From Cloacibacillus sp. (GTDB taxonomy: Bacteria > Synergistota > Synergistia > Synergistales > Synergistaceae): a stretch of DNA of 63,681 bases. The position numbers and the translations under genes were made by a program. Where the stretch lies: positions 1 to 63,681 of the forward strand of contig NZ_JAJBUX010000037.1 in NCBI RefSeq assembly GCF_020860125.1, in the 5' to 3' direction. Below, one piece after another: positions 45,796 through 55,462 of this stretch. Positions within the stretch are counted from its first letter, which is position 1; every line of letters starts with the position of its first letter. The notes beneath the pieces were generated by a model. That model was given only the letters and a program-made list of their open reading frames with translations, made no database searches and was not told the origin of the DNA.

Positions 45796-47639
45796 CTATA
45801 CACTCCTAACGCCCGGTTCTTGGCCTTTACGTCTGGGAATAAAGATTTCCACCACAGTGCCGCCGGCCGCGCTTCTAATCGACAGACTGCCGCCGCAAAG
45901 CGTCTCCAGCCTCTTTCGCGTATTTTCTATTCCCACATGGCTTCTGTCGTCATTCGTGGCTCTCTTCGGATCAAACCCCACGCCGTCGTCGGAGACCTTT
46001 ACCAAGTATCCCATCTCGGTCTCCGCCGATGAGATAACGATCGTGCCTCCGCCCTCTTTCTGGGTGATACCGTAACGGATGGCGTTTTCAACAAGTGGCT
46101 GGATGGTGAGCACCGGTATCAGAAAACGGCTTGCCGTGATGTCATACTCAACACGGATGTCATCTCCGAAGCGCAGTTCTTCTATATAGAGATAGTTTTT
46201 CATATGGGCAAGCTCCCGGTCGAAGGTTATCAGCGGTTCGTGTGAGAGTGAATCCATATTGCCGCGGAGATATTTTGAGAAACGGGTGATAGCCTCACGC
46301 GCCGTCTCCGGATCTTTGGCGCAGAGAGCCTTGATCGCCGCGAGGGCGTTGTAGAGGAAATGCGGCTGTATTTGCGAAAGCATTATCGCCACCCGGCTCT
46401 GGATGAGCGCCCTCTCCATCGATTGTGTCTCGGCGGCGGCGTCAGCGTTTCGTTTAAACTGCCAGACGACGATTCCTCACTGTACCGATACAAAGATGAG
46501 AAATCCCGTGCGCGTCCACAGATTGGCGTTATAATGATTTCCCCAAAAGAACAGGATATCAAGACATCCGCCGGCGGCGACGGGCAGGACGGAGAAAAGT
46601 ACCGCAGTGCTGAAGCTCCTCCGCCTCTTCCTCCGCTCGCAGACCAGAGCCAGGAGCGAGACCGCCAGCGCGCCCATCAGTATGTTCGATCCATAGAACG
46701 ATGTGTCATAGACGTCTATTTTGCCCGCCAGCTGGCGGGCCTCGACGAAGATAACGCTCGCGGCCTGAAATATCGAATAGGCCATCAGCGTCATACGGCG
46801 TCTGCCGGTGGTGTATGTCGAGATATAAAGGGTAAAAAATATCCCCATGAAATACAGCCCGTACATATCGAGACTCCCGATAAAGGCCGGATAGGGCACT
46901 AGAAGCGGCAAGATGTCGAACTGGATGGAAAACCATATGCCGCTGCTGATGGTAAAGGCCGCGCCATAGAAGAGATCTTTCGTCTTGTGCCGTTTCAAAA
47001 ATACCAGAAGCAGCGCCGTGCATAATTCCAGCAGCCCCAGAAAAAAGACGAATATTCCCACCACAAAAGAGAAGCCATGCTTTGCAAAAACCATCCGGTA
47101 GAGCGCGTCGGGAGAGCCGCTGTACATCTCATTGAGCAGGACGTTTACGCTGCTATAGTGCACCTTCTTATAAACATTCGATATCTCAAGCCTGATATCG
47201 TCGTCCTTAGTTATGCCAGGCGAGGCAAAAAAATGCCACACATTGCCGGGACTTCTGACATATGGCGCCGTCGAGCGGTCATAGCCAAAGCCGTATATCT
47301 GCGTACCGTTCCTGAATATCCTGATCCGCAGGTCGGTGATGCGCAGCATGACAAAGTCTTTTTCTCCACGTTCTCGGAGAGGCGTCCCGTCACCATGATA
47401 TTTCTATGACCGCTTAAATCGAAGCGCGTATCTTCGCGCAGCTCCTTTTTCGGGCCACCGTTAACGCTGTAAGTACCTTTGATATATAGATGAGAGAAAG
47501 GCGAATCAAGGCTCAGTTTTGCGTTCTCCTGCGTCACGAGCCAGGAGGCGAGAATATAAAGAAGCGCGAGAGCGGTAATCAATAGTACACATAGGGCCCT
47601 ATCCGTAAAAAAATATCTCAGTCTCAGTCGCTCGAACAT
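45796..47639 (-). pseudogene. LytS-type sensor histidine kinase broken by frameshift and in-frame stop
   Basis: The start is ATG 47639 (GGGAGGCGGGTCATG). The N-terminal helix (ALCVLLITALALLYILASWL) and a periplasmic part run in one frame to NVEKK, then a shift of -1 at GAG AAA AAG (about 47363-47358) is needed to continue DFVMLRITDLRIRIF, seven membrane helices and FLIFVSVQ. A TGA at 46479-46477 follows, and the same frame goes straight on with GIVVWQFKRNADAAAETQ into the kinase core: SQIQPHFLYNALAAI (His box), QPLVENAIRYGI and DDGVGFDP. The order 7TM sensor, His_kinase, HATPase is the 7TMR-DISM/LytS layout. Two lesions make loss of function the simplest reading. Confidence 0.82.
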
Positions 47640-47875
47640 GACCCGCCTCCCACAGCGCAATGTTGTTATAAAAGGATATTATATAAAGTCCAACAAAAGT
47701 CCAACAAATTTTGTCATTTTTACGGCAAACGATTCATTTCCGGGGTGACTTTTCTATATTAACATAGGTTGTTGATAATTATTATCATTTATGTTATAAG
47801 GTAGAAGTTAAAAAGACACTGTGATCGCAAAATAAATGGGTCCAGAGAAACTTAAATCATACGGAGGCCTCTTCA

Positions 47876-49570
47876 ATGCGGATATTTGACCTGAAATTCA
47901 GTCGGCAGGCTTTTGAAGAGCCGGAGCTTGAATTTCTTGAAAGGGCCTTTGTCCTGTTTATAAGAGACGGCCTTTCGTTAACATCAATGGAGACAATCTC
48001 CAGCATCGGCGGAAACACCGCCGGTGCCGGGCGCTGCCCATTTACGACAAAAGAGGACGTAATATCCGCTCTGCTGGAGATCGTTTTTCAATATACCGCC
48101 GGGCAGATGCAGGAGTCCTGTGACTCCGCCGGCTATGCAAATCTTTCCGGCTTAGAACGGCTGCGTCTTTATATAACACAGCAGGAAAAGATATTGGCCG
48201 ACAGCCCTGAGATCTTTATCTTCTTCAGAGAGCTGGAAAGCGCCTTTGCCAGAAAAGAGCTCTCAGATCATCTGCTGAAAAAATATACCGACGGCATGGT
48301 ACTCATAAGAGAACGCCTCACCGAGTCCTATAAAATGGCCGTCAAAGAGGGTACGGTGCGGAAGGATACAGACATCGGACGCGCCTCGTCGGTATTCTTC
48401 AACACGCTTATGGCCCTGCTCCAACACACCGCCGCGATGAGCCGCGTTACCGCCGGATATGATTCCGTCAGCGAAATATCAATCTTTGCGGATTCCATGC
48501 TGGGGTATCTGAAATACTGCGCGGCGGCGAAAGACAATAATGACGGCTATATCTTATCCTCCTCCCTGAAAACGGTGGAGCTTACCGAAGGGGACGTCAA
48601 AACATCCGCCGACAAAAATTTGATACTGATCGTGGACGACGAATGGGTCAACCGCGCCATCCTCTCAAAGATGTTCAGCGGCATCCACGCCACCGCCGAG
48701 GCGGAAAACGGCGCAGCGGCCTTGGAATACCTTAAACGGCATGGACAGCAGGTAAAGATAATACTGCTCGACCTGCTGATGCCGGTCATGGACGGATTCG
48801 AGCTGCTGGGCCTCATCAAAGCGGACGAGACGTTAAAAAATATCCCTATAATCATCACCTCCGTGGCGGGGGAAAAGAGCGAAGAGCGAGCGCTGGCGAT
48901 GGGCGCGGATGAATTCATCGCCAAGCCTTATGTTCCCGCCGTCCTGCGGCAGAGAGTCGAGACCGTCCTGGAAAACGCGCGGCTGCGCGCGGAAATGCGG
49001 GAGACCGAGGGCCGGAACGAGATCATAAAAGAGGCGTTTTTCGATTACCTGACCGGCATCTATAACAGGCGCGGTTTTGAAACTACCCTGCGCGCCGGAG
49101 ATTTTTCCGACAAAGAGATGCTCCACGCCTTCTATATGCTTGATATGGATAATCTTAAAATGTATAACGATACCAGGGGACACAGTTGGGGGGACAGCGC
49201 GATAAAGGCCTTTGCCTCCGCATTGAAAGAGAACCTTCGTACATACGACATCGCAGCCCGCATTGGAGGAGATGAATTTGTCGTTCTGCTCAAAAATCTG
49301 CCCTCCAAAGAGACGGCGCTCCAACGCGGCAGCGATTTTTGCACTAAGGTATGCCGCTCCGGTTTTGATGACCCCATATCATGTTCGGTAGGACTTACGG
49401 TATTCAGAGGCGAGCCGAATATGAAGAGACTGATGGAGGAGGCTGACGCGGCCCTCTACGCGGCCAAAAGAAGAGGCAAGCACTGCTGCTGCCTCTGGGA
49501 CGAGGCTGCAATGAAAATACCATACACATCAGAGGAAACGGAAAAGGGACGATTTGATAATGAACGGTAA
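47876..49570 (+). CDS. TetR-like / REC / GGDEF fusion (diguanylate cyclase)
   Basis: A protein of 564 residues. Residues about 18-75 resemble a TetR N-terminal helix-turn-helix region (FLERAFVLFIRDGLSLTSME, then TTKEDVISALLE), with TetR-like helices to about 215. A receiver domain follows (about 248-365, with ILIVDDEWVNR, phosphoacceptor Asp299 in LLDLLMPVMDGF and FIAKPYV). The end is a GGDEF domain with an intact active site (ARIGGDEFVVLL, 464-468) and an I-site RTYD exactly 5 residues before it. It should make c-di-GMP with product inhibition. The HTH loop (GGNTAGAGRCPF) departs from the TetR consensus, so DNA binding is uncertain. It overlaps the hybrid kinase gene by 11 bases. Confidence 0.85.
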   Translation: MRIFDLKFSRQAFEEPELEFLERAFVLFIRDGLSLTSMETISSIGGNTAGAGRCPFTTKEDVISALLEIVFQYTAGQMQESCDSAGYANLSGLERLRLYITQQEKILADSPEIFIFFRELESAFARKELSDHLLKKYTDGMVLIRERLTESYKMAVKEGTVRKDTDIGRASSVFFNTLMALLQHTAAMSRVTAGYDSVSEISIFADSMLGYLKYCAAAKDNNDGYILSSSLKTVELTEGDVKTSADKNLILIVDDEWVNRAILSKMFSGIHATAEAENGAAALEYLKRHGQQVKIILLDLLMPVMDGFELLGLIKADETLKNIPIIITSVAGEKSEERALAMGADEFIAKPYVPAVLRQRVETVLENARLRAEMRETEGRNEIIKEAFFDYLTGIYNRRGFETTLRAGDFSDKEMLHAFYMLDMDNLKMYNDTRGHSWGDSAIKAFASALKENLRTYDIAARIGGDEFVVLLKNLPSKETALQRGSDFCTKVCRSGFDDPISCSVGLTVFRGEPNMKRLMEEADAALYAAKRRGKHCCCLWDEAAMKIPYTSEETEKGRFDNER

Positions 49571-52500
49571 ATATTCCGCGCTTAGGCTGCTGGAACGCCT
49601 TTGCGGAGCGCTCTTTAACGGCGGAGATATGACGGCGGCCCAGTTATCTCTGTCAAAAGACTTCGTGCTGGCCATCGAAGGAGTAACGACGGAGGGCTCG
49701 GACGACGCTCTCTGCTCGTTAGCCAGTTTCGCGAAGGAATCTTTCTCCGCGACCGTTTCATTTAATGATGGGATGGAAACCAACGGAGGCGAGTCAGCCT
49801 TTCTTAAAGCTGTAAGCGGCGAAACGACGTTTTTGCTCGCAGCCACGGCGAACGGCGGCAAACTTTCGTCTTTGGATGTGAGGCGCCCACGCTCAGCCTC
49901 CGGCTGTCAGACCACGCCGTACAGCGCAGAAAATACCGAGCTATTTCAAGAGGTATTGGACCAGTCGGATATCGCGGTCGTTGTCTGTGACGCGGAAAGC
50001 TATGAGATACTCTATGTCAATGACGCCGCCTACAAAATGGCCGGAAAAGAGCCCGGCGACTATCGGGGCAAAAAGTGCTATGACTATATGCTGGACGAGG
50101 CCTCGCCCTGTGGCTTCTGTACTGCCGGGCTGTTTACCGCCGACGCGATCACTAAAAGCGAACTTCATCTTGAAAAATTGGGAAAATATTTTTCCGTCAG
50201 CGGAAAAAAGCTGAATTGGCGCGGGAGAGAGGCCTTTGTCGAATATTTTTATGATATAACGGATGAGAGAATGGCAAGACTGGAAATGGATTCCGTATAC
50301 AAAAACCTCCGCATAAGCCTTGACGAGATTTCGCTGATATACAACTCCATCCCGGGCGCGGCGTTCAGATGCCGCTTTGACGATCGGTGGACGATCATAT
50401 CCGCCAATGACGGCCTATTCAAATTCCTCGGCTATACACGGGAGGAGTTTATGCGAATGGGCAACAGCATGTCCGCCGTCATCTATCCCGAGGACGGCGC
50501 GGCGATACACGATAAAATGCGTTCCCAGCTCGCCCGCGGCAACACGACGATAGTGACCGAGAACCGCCTGGTCTGCAGAGACGGAAGCGTTAAGTGGATA
50601 CATCTGCGCGGCGAACTGATGAAAGATGAGAACGGTGAGGAATTTTTCTTCTGCGTGTTTGTCGATATCACTCAGCAGAAACAGGCGGAAGAGGAGCTTG
50701 AAGAGAGCAGGATCAAGCTTGCGGCGGCAATCAATCACGCTGGGCTCGAATATTGGGAGTATGACATTGCCGCAAACAGAGCCTACATCCGTGACTTTTC
50801 ACATTCCGTCTGTACGCTGCCGGAAATAATAGAGAATTTTCCTGAGAGCCTAATCGAAAGCGGCTTCATCCATGAGGATGACTGTGAAAAATACCGTGAA
50901 ATGCACATAAAGATGAAGGCCGGGGAGAAAGACGTCGTCCACGACTTGAGGGTCCGCACAACCGGTGAGAGCGCATATAAATGGATGAGGGTACACTACA
51001 CTAATATCTTCGATAAACATGGCTCTCCTCTGAGATCTGTCGCCACCGCGCTCTCGCTTGATGAGTACAAGGATCTGGAAGAGCAGTTTAAAGTCGCCAC
51101 CTCACAGTCTGGAATGACTGTCTGGAGTTACGACTTCGCAAAAAAACAGATCATACGGAGCCACACCCCTGACACCGCCTATAAATTGGACCAGACGATT
51201 GACAATGCGCCCGAAAGCATTATCGCCCTCGGACTCGTGCACCCGGACGACGTTGAAAAACTCCGCGGCCTCTATAAGAGGATGGAAGCCGGAGAGCGTT
51301 CCCTTTCGGAGGTCATCCGCGTCAAAAAAGGCGACACGGACAGTTACCGCTGGGAAAGAGTTGCATATACCACGGTCCCGGACCGGTCAGGCAGACCTCA
51401 CCACGCAATCGGGACAAGCGTCGACGTGACTGAACAGGAGCTGCTCGAAACCCGCTATGAGGAAGAGAAGGCCTACTCAGAGATACTTGAAACCAGCACG
51501 CTGGTCAACTACAGGATAAATATAACGCAGGACAGGATCATCAGCAAAAAGAGTTCCCGCCCCGAGTACCTCATCGGCGAAACCAATAAGACAGAGACTT
51601 TTTCCGAATTCTGTGACAAAATGGCAGGGTTCGCCGTAGGTAAAGACGATATCAAAACGGTGAGAGAATTTTATTCCGCGAGAAATCTGCTGCGCGATTT
51701 CAATAGGAGAGAACACTCAAAATCCGCGGAATACCACCGAGTCTTCCCCGATGGCAGCATCAGGTTCGTGCGGGCCACCTTCCGCCTGAAAATAGCCCCC
51801 AACAGCGGCGACCTCCACGGATTCCTATATTCGGAAGACATCACAGGAGAGCGGCTCATGAAGAGCCTGATAGACAAGGCCGTCGAACAGGACTATGACT
51901 ATGTCGCCTTCATCGACGGCATCAGCGGACACGCCACCTGTTTTGGAAACAAAAATTCCGGCGCCGTGCTCCCTCCGTCGCATTGCAGCGATTTCGCGCT
52001 GGCGGCCAGGGAACATGTCGAAAACTGCGCGGTCCCCGGCGACCGGGAGCGCGTAATTACGGAGAAGTCGCTGGATAATGTCTGCCACCAGCTTGATGAG
52101 GCGCCGACATATACGGTATACTACACCGCCGTCCAAAAAGACGGCTCGCATGGCAGAAAAAAACTCTGTTTCTCGTATATCGACAGGGAGACAAAAAAAA
52201 TACTCCTCACCGAGCGCGACATAACCGACATTTATAAGGAGGAGCAGCGGCAGAAAGATATCCTCGCCGCCGCGCTTGCCGCCGCGGAGCAGGCAAACAC
52301 CGCGAAGAGCAACTTCCTTTCGCGTATGTCGCATGAGATCAGAACGCCGATGAACGCCATCATCGGGATGAGCGCCATCGCCGCGCAGTCGATCGGTAAC
52401 GACGGCGAGGTAGCCGACTGCATTTCAAAAATCGGTATCTCCTCGCGTTATTTGCTTTCGCTCATAAACGATATCCTTGACATGAGCCGCATCGAAAGCG

Positions 52501-53858
52501 GCAAAATGCTGCTGAAAAATGAGAACATCCCCTTTGAGGAATTTATCAACGGCATCAATTCTATCTGCTACTCACAGGCTCAGGAGAAAAAAATTGATTA
52601 TGAATGTCTCGTGAAGAACGGCACAGAGGATTATTACGTCGGAGACGCGATGAAATTACAGCAGGTACTGATAAACATTCTCAGCAACGCCGTTAAATTT
52701 ATGCCGGAGGGCGGCAGGGTCGGCTTTAGTGTGGAACAGCGCCAAAAATTTAAGGGCGGCGCCCTGCTCCGCTTCGTGATCAACGATACCGGCTGCGGCA
52801 TCTCCGACGAATTTCTCCCCCGGCTTTTTGAGCCGTTCGCGCAGGAGTACAGCGGTTCGACCTCCCTCTATGGAGGCACCGGCCTCGGGCTGGCGATCTG
52901 CAAAAGTATAGTCGATATGATGGACGGCCACATTGACGTACGCTCCATCAAGGGCGTAGGAACAGAGTTTACCGTGGAGGTCCGGCTTGGCATCACAGAG
53001 GAGTCGCATGTGAAGGGACATAAGAAAAGCCTCCGCAGCTTCACAAATCTTCGTACACTCGTGGTGGACGACGACATCACCGTGTGCGAACATACGGTGA
53101 TCACCCTCAAAGAGATGGGGCTGCAGGCCGAATGGGTCGACAGCGGAGAAAAAGCGGTGGCCCTCGTCGAAGAAAAATGGCGAAACAATAAATACTACGA
53201 CCTCATCCTCCTTGACTGGAAGATGCCGGGAATGGACGGCATCGAGACCGCAAAACGCATCCGCTCGACAGTCGGTCCGGAGGTGACGATAATCATTATG
53301 ACCGCCTATGACTGGTCGTCAATAGAGCACGAGGCAAAGCTGGCCGGCGTCAACCTCCTCATGGGCAAGCCATTATACAAGAGCTCCATCATCTCCGCCT
53401 TTGAGAGGGCCTTGGGTGAAAAAGAGGTTATAAAGGCCGTGCGGACGGAGGACTTTAATTTCCACGGGCACCGTCTGCTCCTGGCGGAAGATCATCCTCT
53501 GAACGTCGAAGTGGCGAAAAAACTGCTGGAGGGAAAGGGCTTCGCCGTCGAACATGCGGAGAACGGCCTGCGGGCCATAGAGCTTTTCAGCAAATCGGAG
53601 CCGGGATGGTACGACGCCATATTAATGGACATCCGCATGCCGCTGATGGACGGCCTGCAGGCGGCGAACAACATCCGTCACCTGAGCAACGCCGACGCGA
53701 AGAGCATCCCCATTATCGCGATGACGGCAAACGCCTTTGAGTCCGACATCGAAGACAGCCGCCGGGCGGGAATGAACGCGCACCTCGCAAAACCGATAGA
53801 GCCGGAGCAGCTCTTCCGTACGCTCTATAATCTCATCTGCGGCTCAAATGAGTCTTAA
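49560..53858 (+). CDS. Multi-PAS hybrid sensor histidine kinase with two receiver domains
   Basis: A protein of about 1432 residues with no membrane segment, so probably cytosolic. After about 120 N-terminal residues come about five PAS/PAC units (roughly 125-245, 255-385, 390-510, 515-640, 645-780), each ending in DITxxx-type PAC sequence such as FFCVFVDITQQKQAEEELEE. The first holds a CGFCT cysteine pair. Then come a further PAS-like stretch, HisKA (SHEIRTPMNAIIGMS, His925), HATPase (NILSNAVKFMPEGG, DTGCGIS, GGTGLGLAICKSIV) and two receivers with Asp1219 (LLDWKMPGMDGI) and Asp1357 (ILMDIRMPLMDGL). It lacks an HPt domain. I chose the ATG at 49560; it is coupled to the GGDEF gene. Confidence 0.92.
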   Translation: MNGKYSALRLLERLCGALFNGGDMTAAQLSLSKDFVLAIEGVTTEGSDDALCSLASFAKESFSATVSFNDGMETNGGESAFLKAVSGETTFLLAATANGGKLSSLDVRRPRSASGCQTTPYSAENTELFQEVLDQSDIAVVVCDAESYEILYVNDAAYKMAGKEPGDYRGKKCYDYMLDEASPCGFCTAGLFTADAITKSELHLEKLGKYFSVSGKKLNWRGREAFVEYFYDITDERMARLEMDSVYKNLRISLDEISLIYNSIPGAAFRCRFDDRWTIISANDGLFKFLGYTREEFMRMGNSMSAVIYPEDGAAIHDKMRSQLARGNTTIVTENRLVCRDGSVKWIHLRGELMKDENGEEFFFCVFVDITQQKQAEEELEESRIKLAAAINHAGLEYWEYDIAANRAYIRDFSHSVCTLPEIIENFPESLIESGFIHEDDCEKYREMHIKMKAGEKDVVHDLRVRTTGESAYKWMRVHYTNIFDKHGSPLRSVATALSLDEYKDLEEQFKVATSQSGMTVWSYDFAKKQIIRSHTPDTAYKLDQTIDNAPESIIALGLVHPDDVEKLRGLYKRMEAGERSLSEVIRVKKGDTDSYRWERVAYTTVPDRSGRPHHAIGTSVDVTEQELLETRYEEEKAYSEILETSTLVNYRINITQDRIISKKSSRPEYLIGETNKTETFSEFCDKMAGFAVGKDDIKTVREFYSARNLLRDFNRREHSKSAEYHRVFPDGSIRFVRATFRLKIAPNSGDLHGFLYSEDITGERLMKSLIDKAVEQDYDYVAFIDGISGHATCFGNKNSGAVLPPSHCSDFALAAREHVENCAVPGDRERVITEKSLDNVCHQLDEAPTYTVYYTAVQKDGSHGRKKLCFSYIDRETKKILLTERDITDIYKEEQRQKDILAAALAAAEQANTAKSNFLSRMSHEIRTPMNAIIGMSAIAAQSIGNDGEVADCISKIGISSRYLLSLINDILDMSRIESGKMLLKNENIPFEEFINGINSICYSQAQEKKIDYECLVKNGTEDYYVGDAMKLQQVLINILSNAVKFMPEGGRVGFSVEQRQKFKGGALLRFVINDTGCGISDEFLPRLFEPFAQEYSGSTSLYGGTGLGLAICKSIVDMMDGHIDVRSIKGVGTEFTVEVRLGITEESHVKGHKKSLRSFTNLRTLVVDDDITVCEHTVITLKEMGLQAEWVDSGEKAVALVEEKWRNNKYYDLILLDWKMPGMDGIETAKRIRSTVGPEVTIIIMTAYDWSSIEHEAKLAGVNLLMGKPLYKSSIISAFERALGEKEVIKAVRTEDFNFHGHRLLLAEDHPLNVEVAKKLLEGKGFAVEHAENGLRAIELFSKSEPGWYDAILMDIRMPLMDGLQAANNIRHLSNADAKSIPIIAMTANAFESDIEDSRRAGMNAHLAKPIEPEQLFRTLYNLICGSNES

Positions 53859-53952
53859 TCCCTTGAAATATTTGGGAGATTTTATCAGAATATAAGAAAC
53901 CGGCCATAAATTAATGGCTGCCAAGTTTATAGTAAAAAGGAGACACACTTAC

Positions 53953-54723
53953 ATGAAAAAACTGCAATTTAACGCCGCAATAACTGCCCTGATAATATGC
54001 TGTGCCGCGACGGCAGGCGCGGCGGAACGGGTCGTGCCCTTTCCGCCTGAGCTGGATACCCAGTCTGCGGGCGCCTCTTCCTATAGCGCCGCAGGCGATG
54101 TTAAAGATTCCCCTTACTTTCCATCAAAAGATTATTACACGTTAACGAGCAACGCCAATGGACTCACCATCCTGAGCGGCTTTCCCACCTACCAGCAGAC
54201 GACGGAGGTCACCTGCGGACCGGCCGCCGCCCTCACGGTGCTCTACTACTTCGGGAACAAAAAGTATGACGAACATATGCTCTCCATCCTTATGGGGACG
54301 CTGCACGAACCTAAGAACGGCGGCGAAATGGGCACATCGACCTCCGGCATGGTGAAGTTCTTCAAGTCCATCGGCTGGAAGGTGGCCTCAAGCCTGGATC
54401 GCCCCCAGGGCAGGAGCTATGACTTTGAAAATCCTCAGCAGTTCAAAGACTTCGTCCTCAAGAACCTTAAAGAGGGCGTGCCGGTGATGGTGGAAAATAT
54501 GTACTGGGGCGGCCATTGGCGCGTAATCATCGGCTACGATACGATGGGTACGGAAAAGACCACCGATGATGTGATCATCTTTATGGACAGTTACGACGTG
54601 CTCGACCACCGCCAGGATGGCTACGCCGTGCAGGCCGCAGAGGGCTTCTTCTACACGTGGAAGGATATGGAATATCTGCCGAAGGGTGAATGCGTGCAGC
54701 AGTGGATCACAGCCCGCCCATAA
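53953..54723 (+). CDS. Exported C39-like cysteine peptidase family protein
   Basis: A protein of 256 residues. A signal peptide (FNAAITALIICCAATAGAA) is followed by a papain-like C39 fold: YQQTTEVTCGPAAALTVLYY with the nucleophile cysteine, then GGHWRVIIGYD with the catalytic histidine, and IIFMDSYD with the likely third residue. Stand-alone C39-like proteins of this type are exported and their substrates are mostly unknown; they are not the ABC-fused bacteriocin processors. I chose the ATG at 53953 (MKKLQFN) with AAAGGAGA upstream; the frame to 53914 has no site. It follows the hybrid kinase by about 95 bases and has its own terminator. Confidence 0.82.
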   Translation: MKKLQFNAAITALIICCAATAGAAERVVPFPPELDTQSAGASSYSAAGDVKDSPYFPSKDYYTLTSNANGLTILSGFPTYQQTTEVTCGPAAALTVLYYFGNKKYDEHMLSILMGTLHEPKNGGEMGTSTSGMVKFFKSIGWKVASSLDRPQGRSYDFENPQQFKDFVLKNLKEGVPVMVENMYWGGHWRVIIGYDTMGTEKTTDDVIIFMDSYDVLDHRQDGYAVQAAEGFFYTWKDMEYLPKGECVQQWITARP

Positions 54724-54743
54724 GCCATCCGCAAAACGGACGC

Positions 54744-54777
54744 AGCCTCCGCGCATTGACCGGCGCGGAGGCTTTTC
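54744..54777 (+). terminator. Terminator of the C39-like gene
   Basis: GCCTCCGCGC (54744-54753) pairs with GCGCGGAGGC (54763-54772), followed by TTTT. Confidence 0.88.
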
Positions 54778-54819
54778 CATTTATACGGCACCTGTCTTAT
54801 CACATATGATATTGAAACT

Positions 54820-54855
54820 AAAAAGAGAGGCCTCCTCGGAAGGAAGCCTCTCTTG
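54820..54855 (-). terminator. Terminator of the kor operon
   Basis: On the minus strand AAGAGAGGC...GCCTCTCTT is a 9-bp stem followed by TTTAGTTT, about 25 bases past the korC stop. Confidence 0.82.
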
Positions 54856-54880
54856 CTATTTTATAGCTTTCGCCGCGAAG

Positions 54881-55450
54881 TTACTTCTTCGCCGCTACCG
54901 CCTCAGACATCATCTTGTAGCCCTCGTCGAAGGCCTTTTCATTGAGCTCTTCGGTTCCCTTGGGAACGCGGGCGAGGATGGCGTCCTTGATTGCCTGGGG
55001 CTTTGTCAGTCCCTTATCCTCAAGAACCTTCGCCGCCGTACCGAGCGCCACCATGTTGACGACTATTTCGCGTCCAAGCTTCTCACGCGCCGTTCTGACG
55101 ATGGGGAGCATGTAGACTTCGGCGTCAAGCTTCGGGGGGTCAGTGACAAAGAAGTCGTCAAGGATGACGGTCGCGCCCTTAGCCGTATCATGGCTGTAGG
55201 TGTCACACGCCTTCTGTGTAAGGATGACCTGAAGATTGGGATGGGCAGCCTTAGGATAGTCTATTTCGCCGCGGTCGTAAATGACTTCCGACTTGGAAGC
55301 GCCACCGCGGGCCTCAGGGCCGTAAGCCTGGCTCTGTACTGAATTGAGGCCCTCTGTACGGAGTGCAGCCGCCTCACCCAGGATCACTGCGGCGAGAATG
55401 ACTCCCTGTCCGCCGGATCCAGCAACGCGAATTTCAAAACGATCGCCCAT
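54881..55450 (-). CDS. korC: 2-oxoacid:ferredoxin oxidoreductase, gamma subunit
   Basis: A protein of 189 residues starting GDRFEIRVAGSGGQGVILAA, the diagnostic glycine-rich motif of the gamma subunit, followed by QSQAYGPEARGGASKSEVIY. In the four-subunit oxidoreductases it carries the CoA-handling domain. It is the last gene of the D-A-B-C set and is followed by a terminator. Subunit order and sizes match the 2-oxoglutarate (Kor) type, but the substrate (2-oxoglutarate, branched-chain or aromatic 2-oxoacids) cannot be fixed by reading. Confidence 0.92.
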   Translation of the reverse strand: MGDRFEIRVAGSGGQGVILAAVILGEAAALRTEGLNSVQSQAYGPEARGGASKSEVIYDRGEIDYPKAAHPNLQVILTQKACDTYSHDTAKGATVILDDFFVTDPPKLDAEVYMLPIVRTAREKLGREIVVNMVALGTAAKVLEDKGLTKPQAIKDAILARVPKGTEELNEKAFDEGYKMMSEAVAAKK

Positions 55451-55462
55451 GATCCGTACCTC

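Noticed and set aside
46477..46479. In-frame TGA in the sensor kinase as a second selenocysteine codon
   Set aside because: The TGA sits at the end of a membrane helix at no known catalytic position, no convincing SECIS hairpin follows, and the same gene has an independent frameshift, so a nonsense mutation is simpler.
47358..47364. Programmed -1 frameshift in the sensor kinase at G AAA AAG
   Set aside because: The heptamer lacks the leading A of the efficient A AAA AAG signal, and a second lesion downstream means the shift alone would not rescue the protein.
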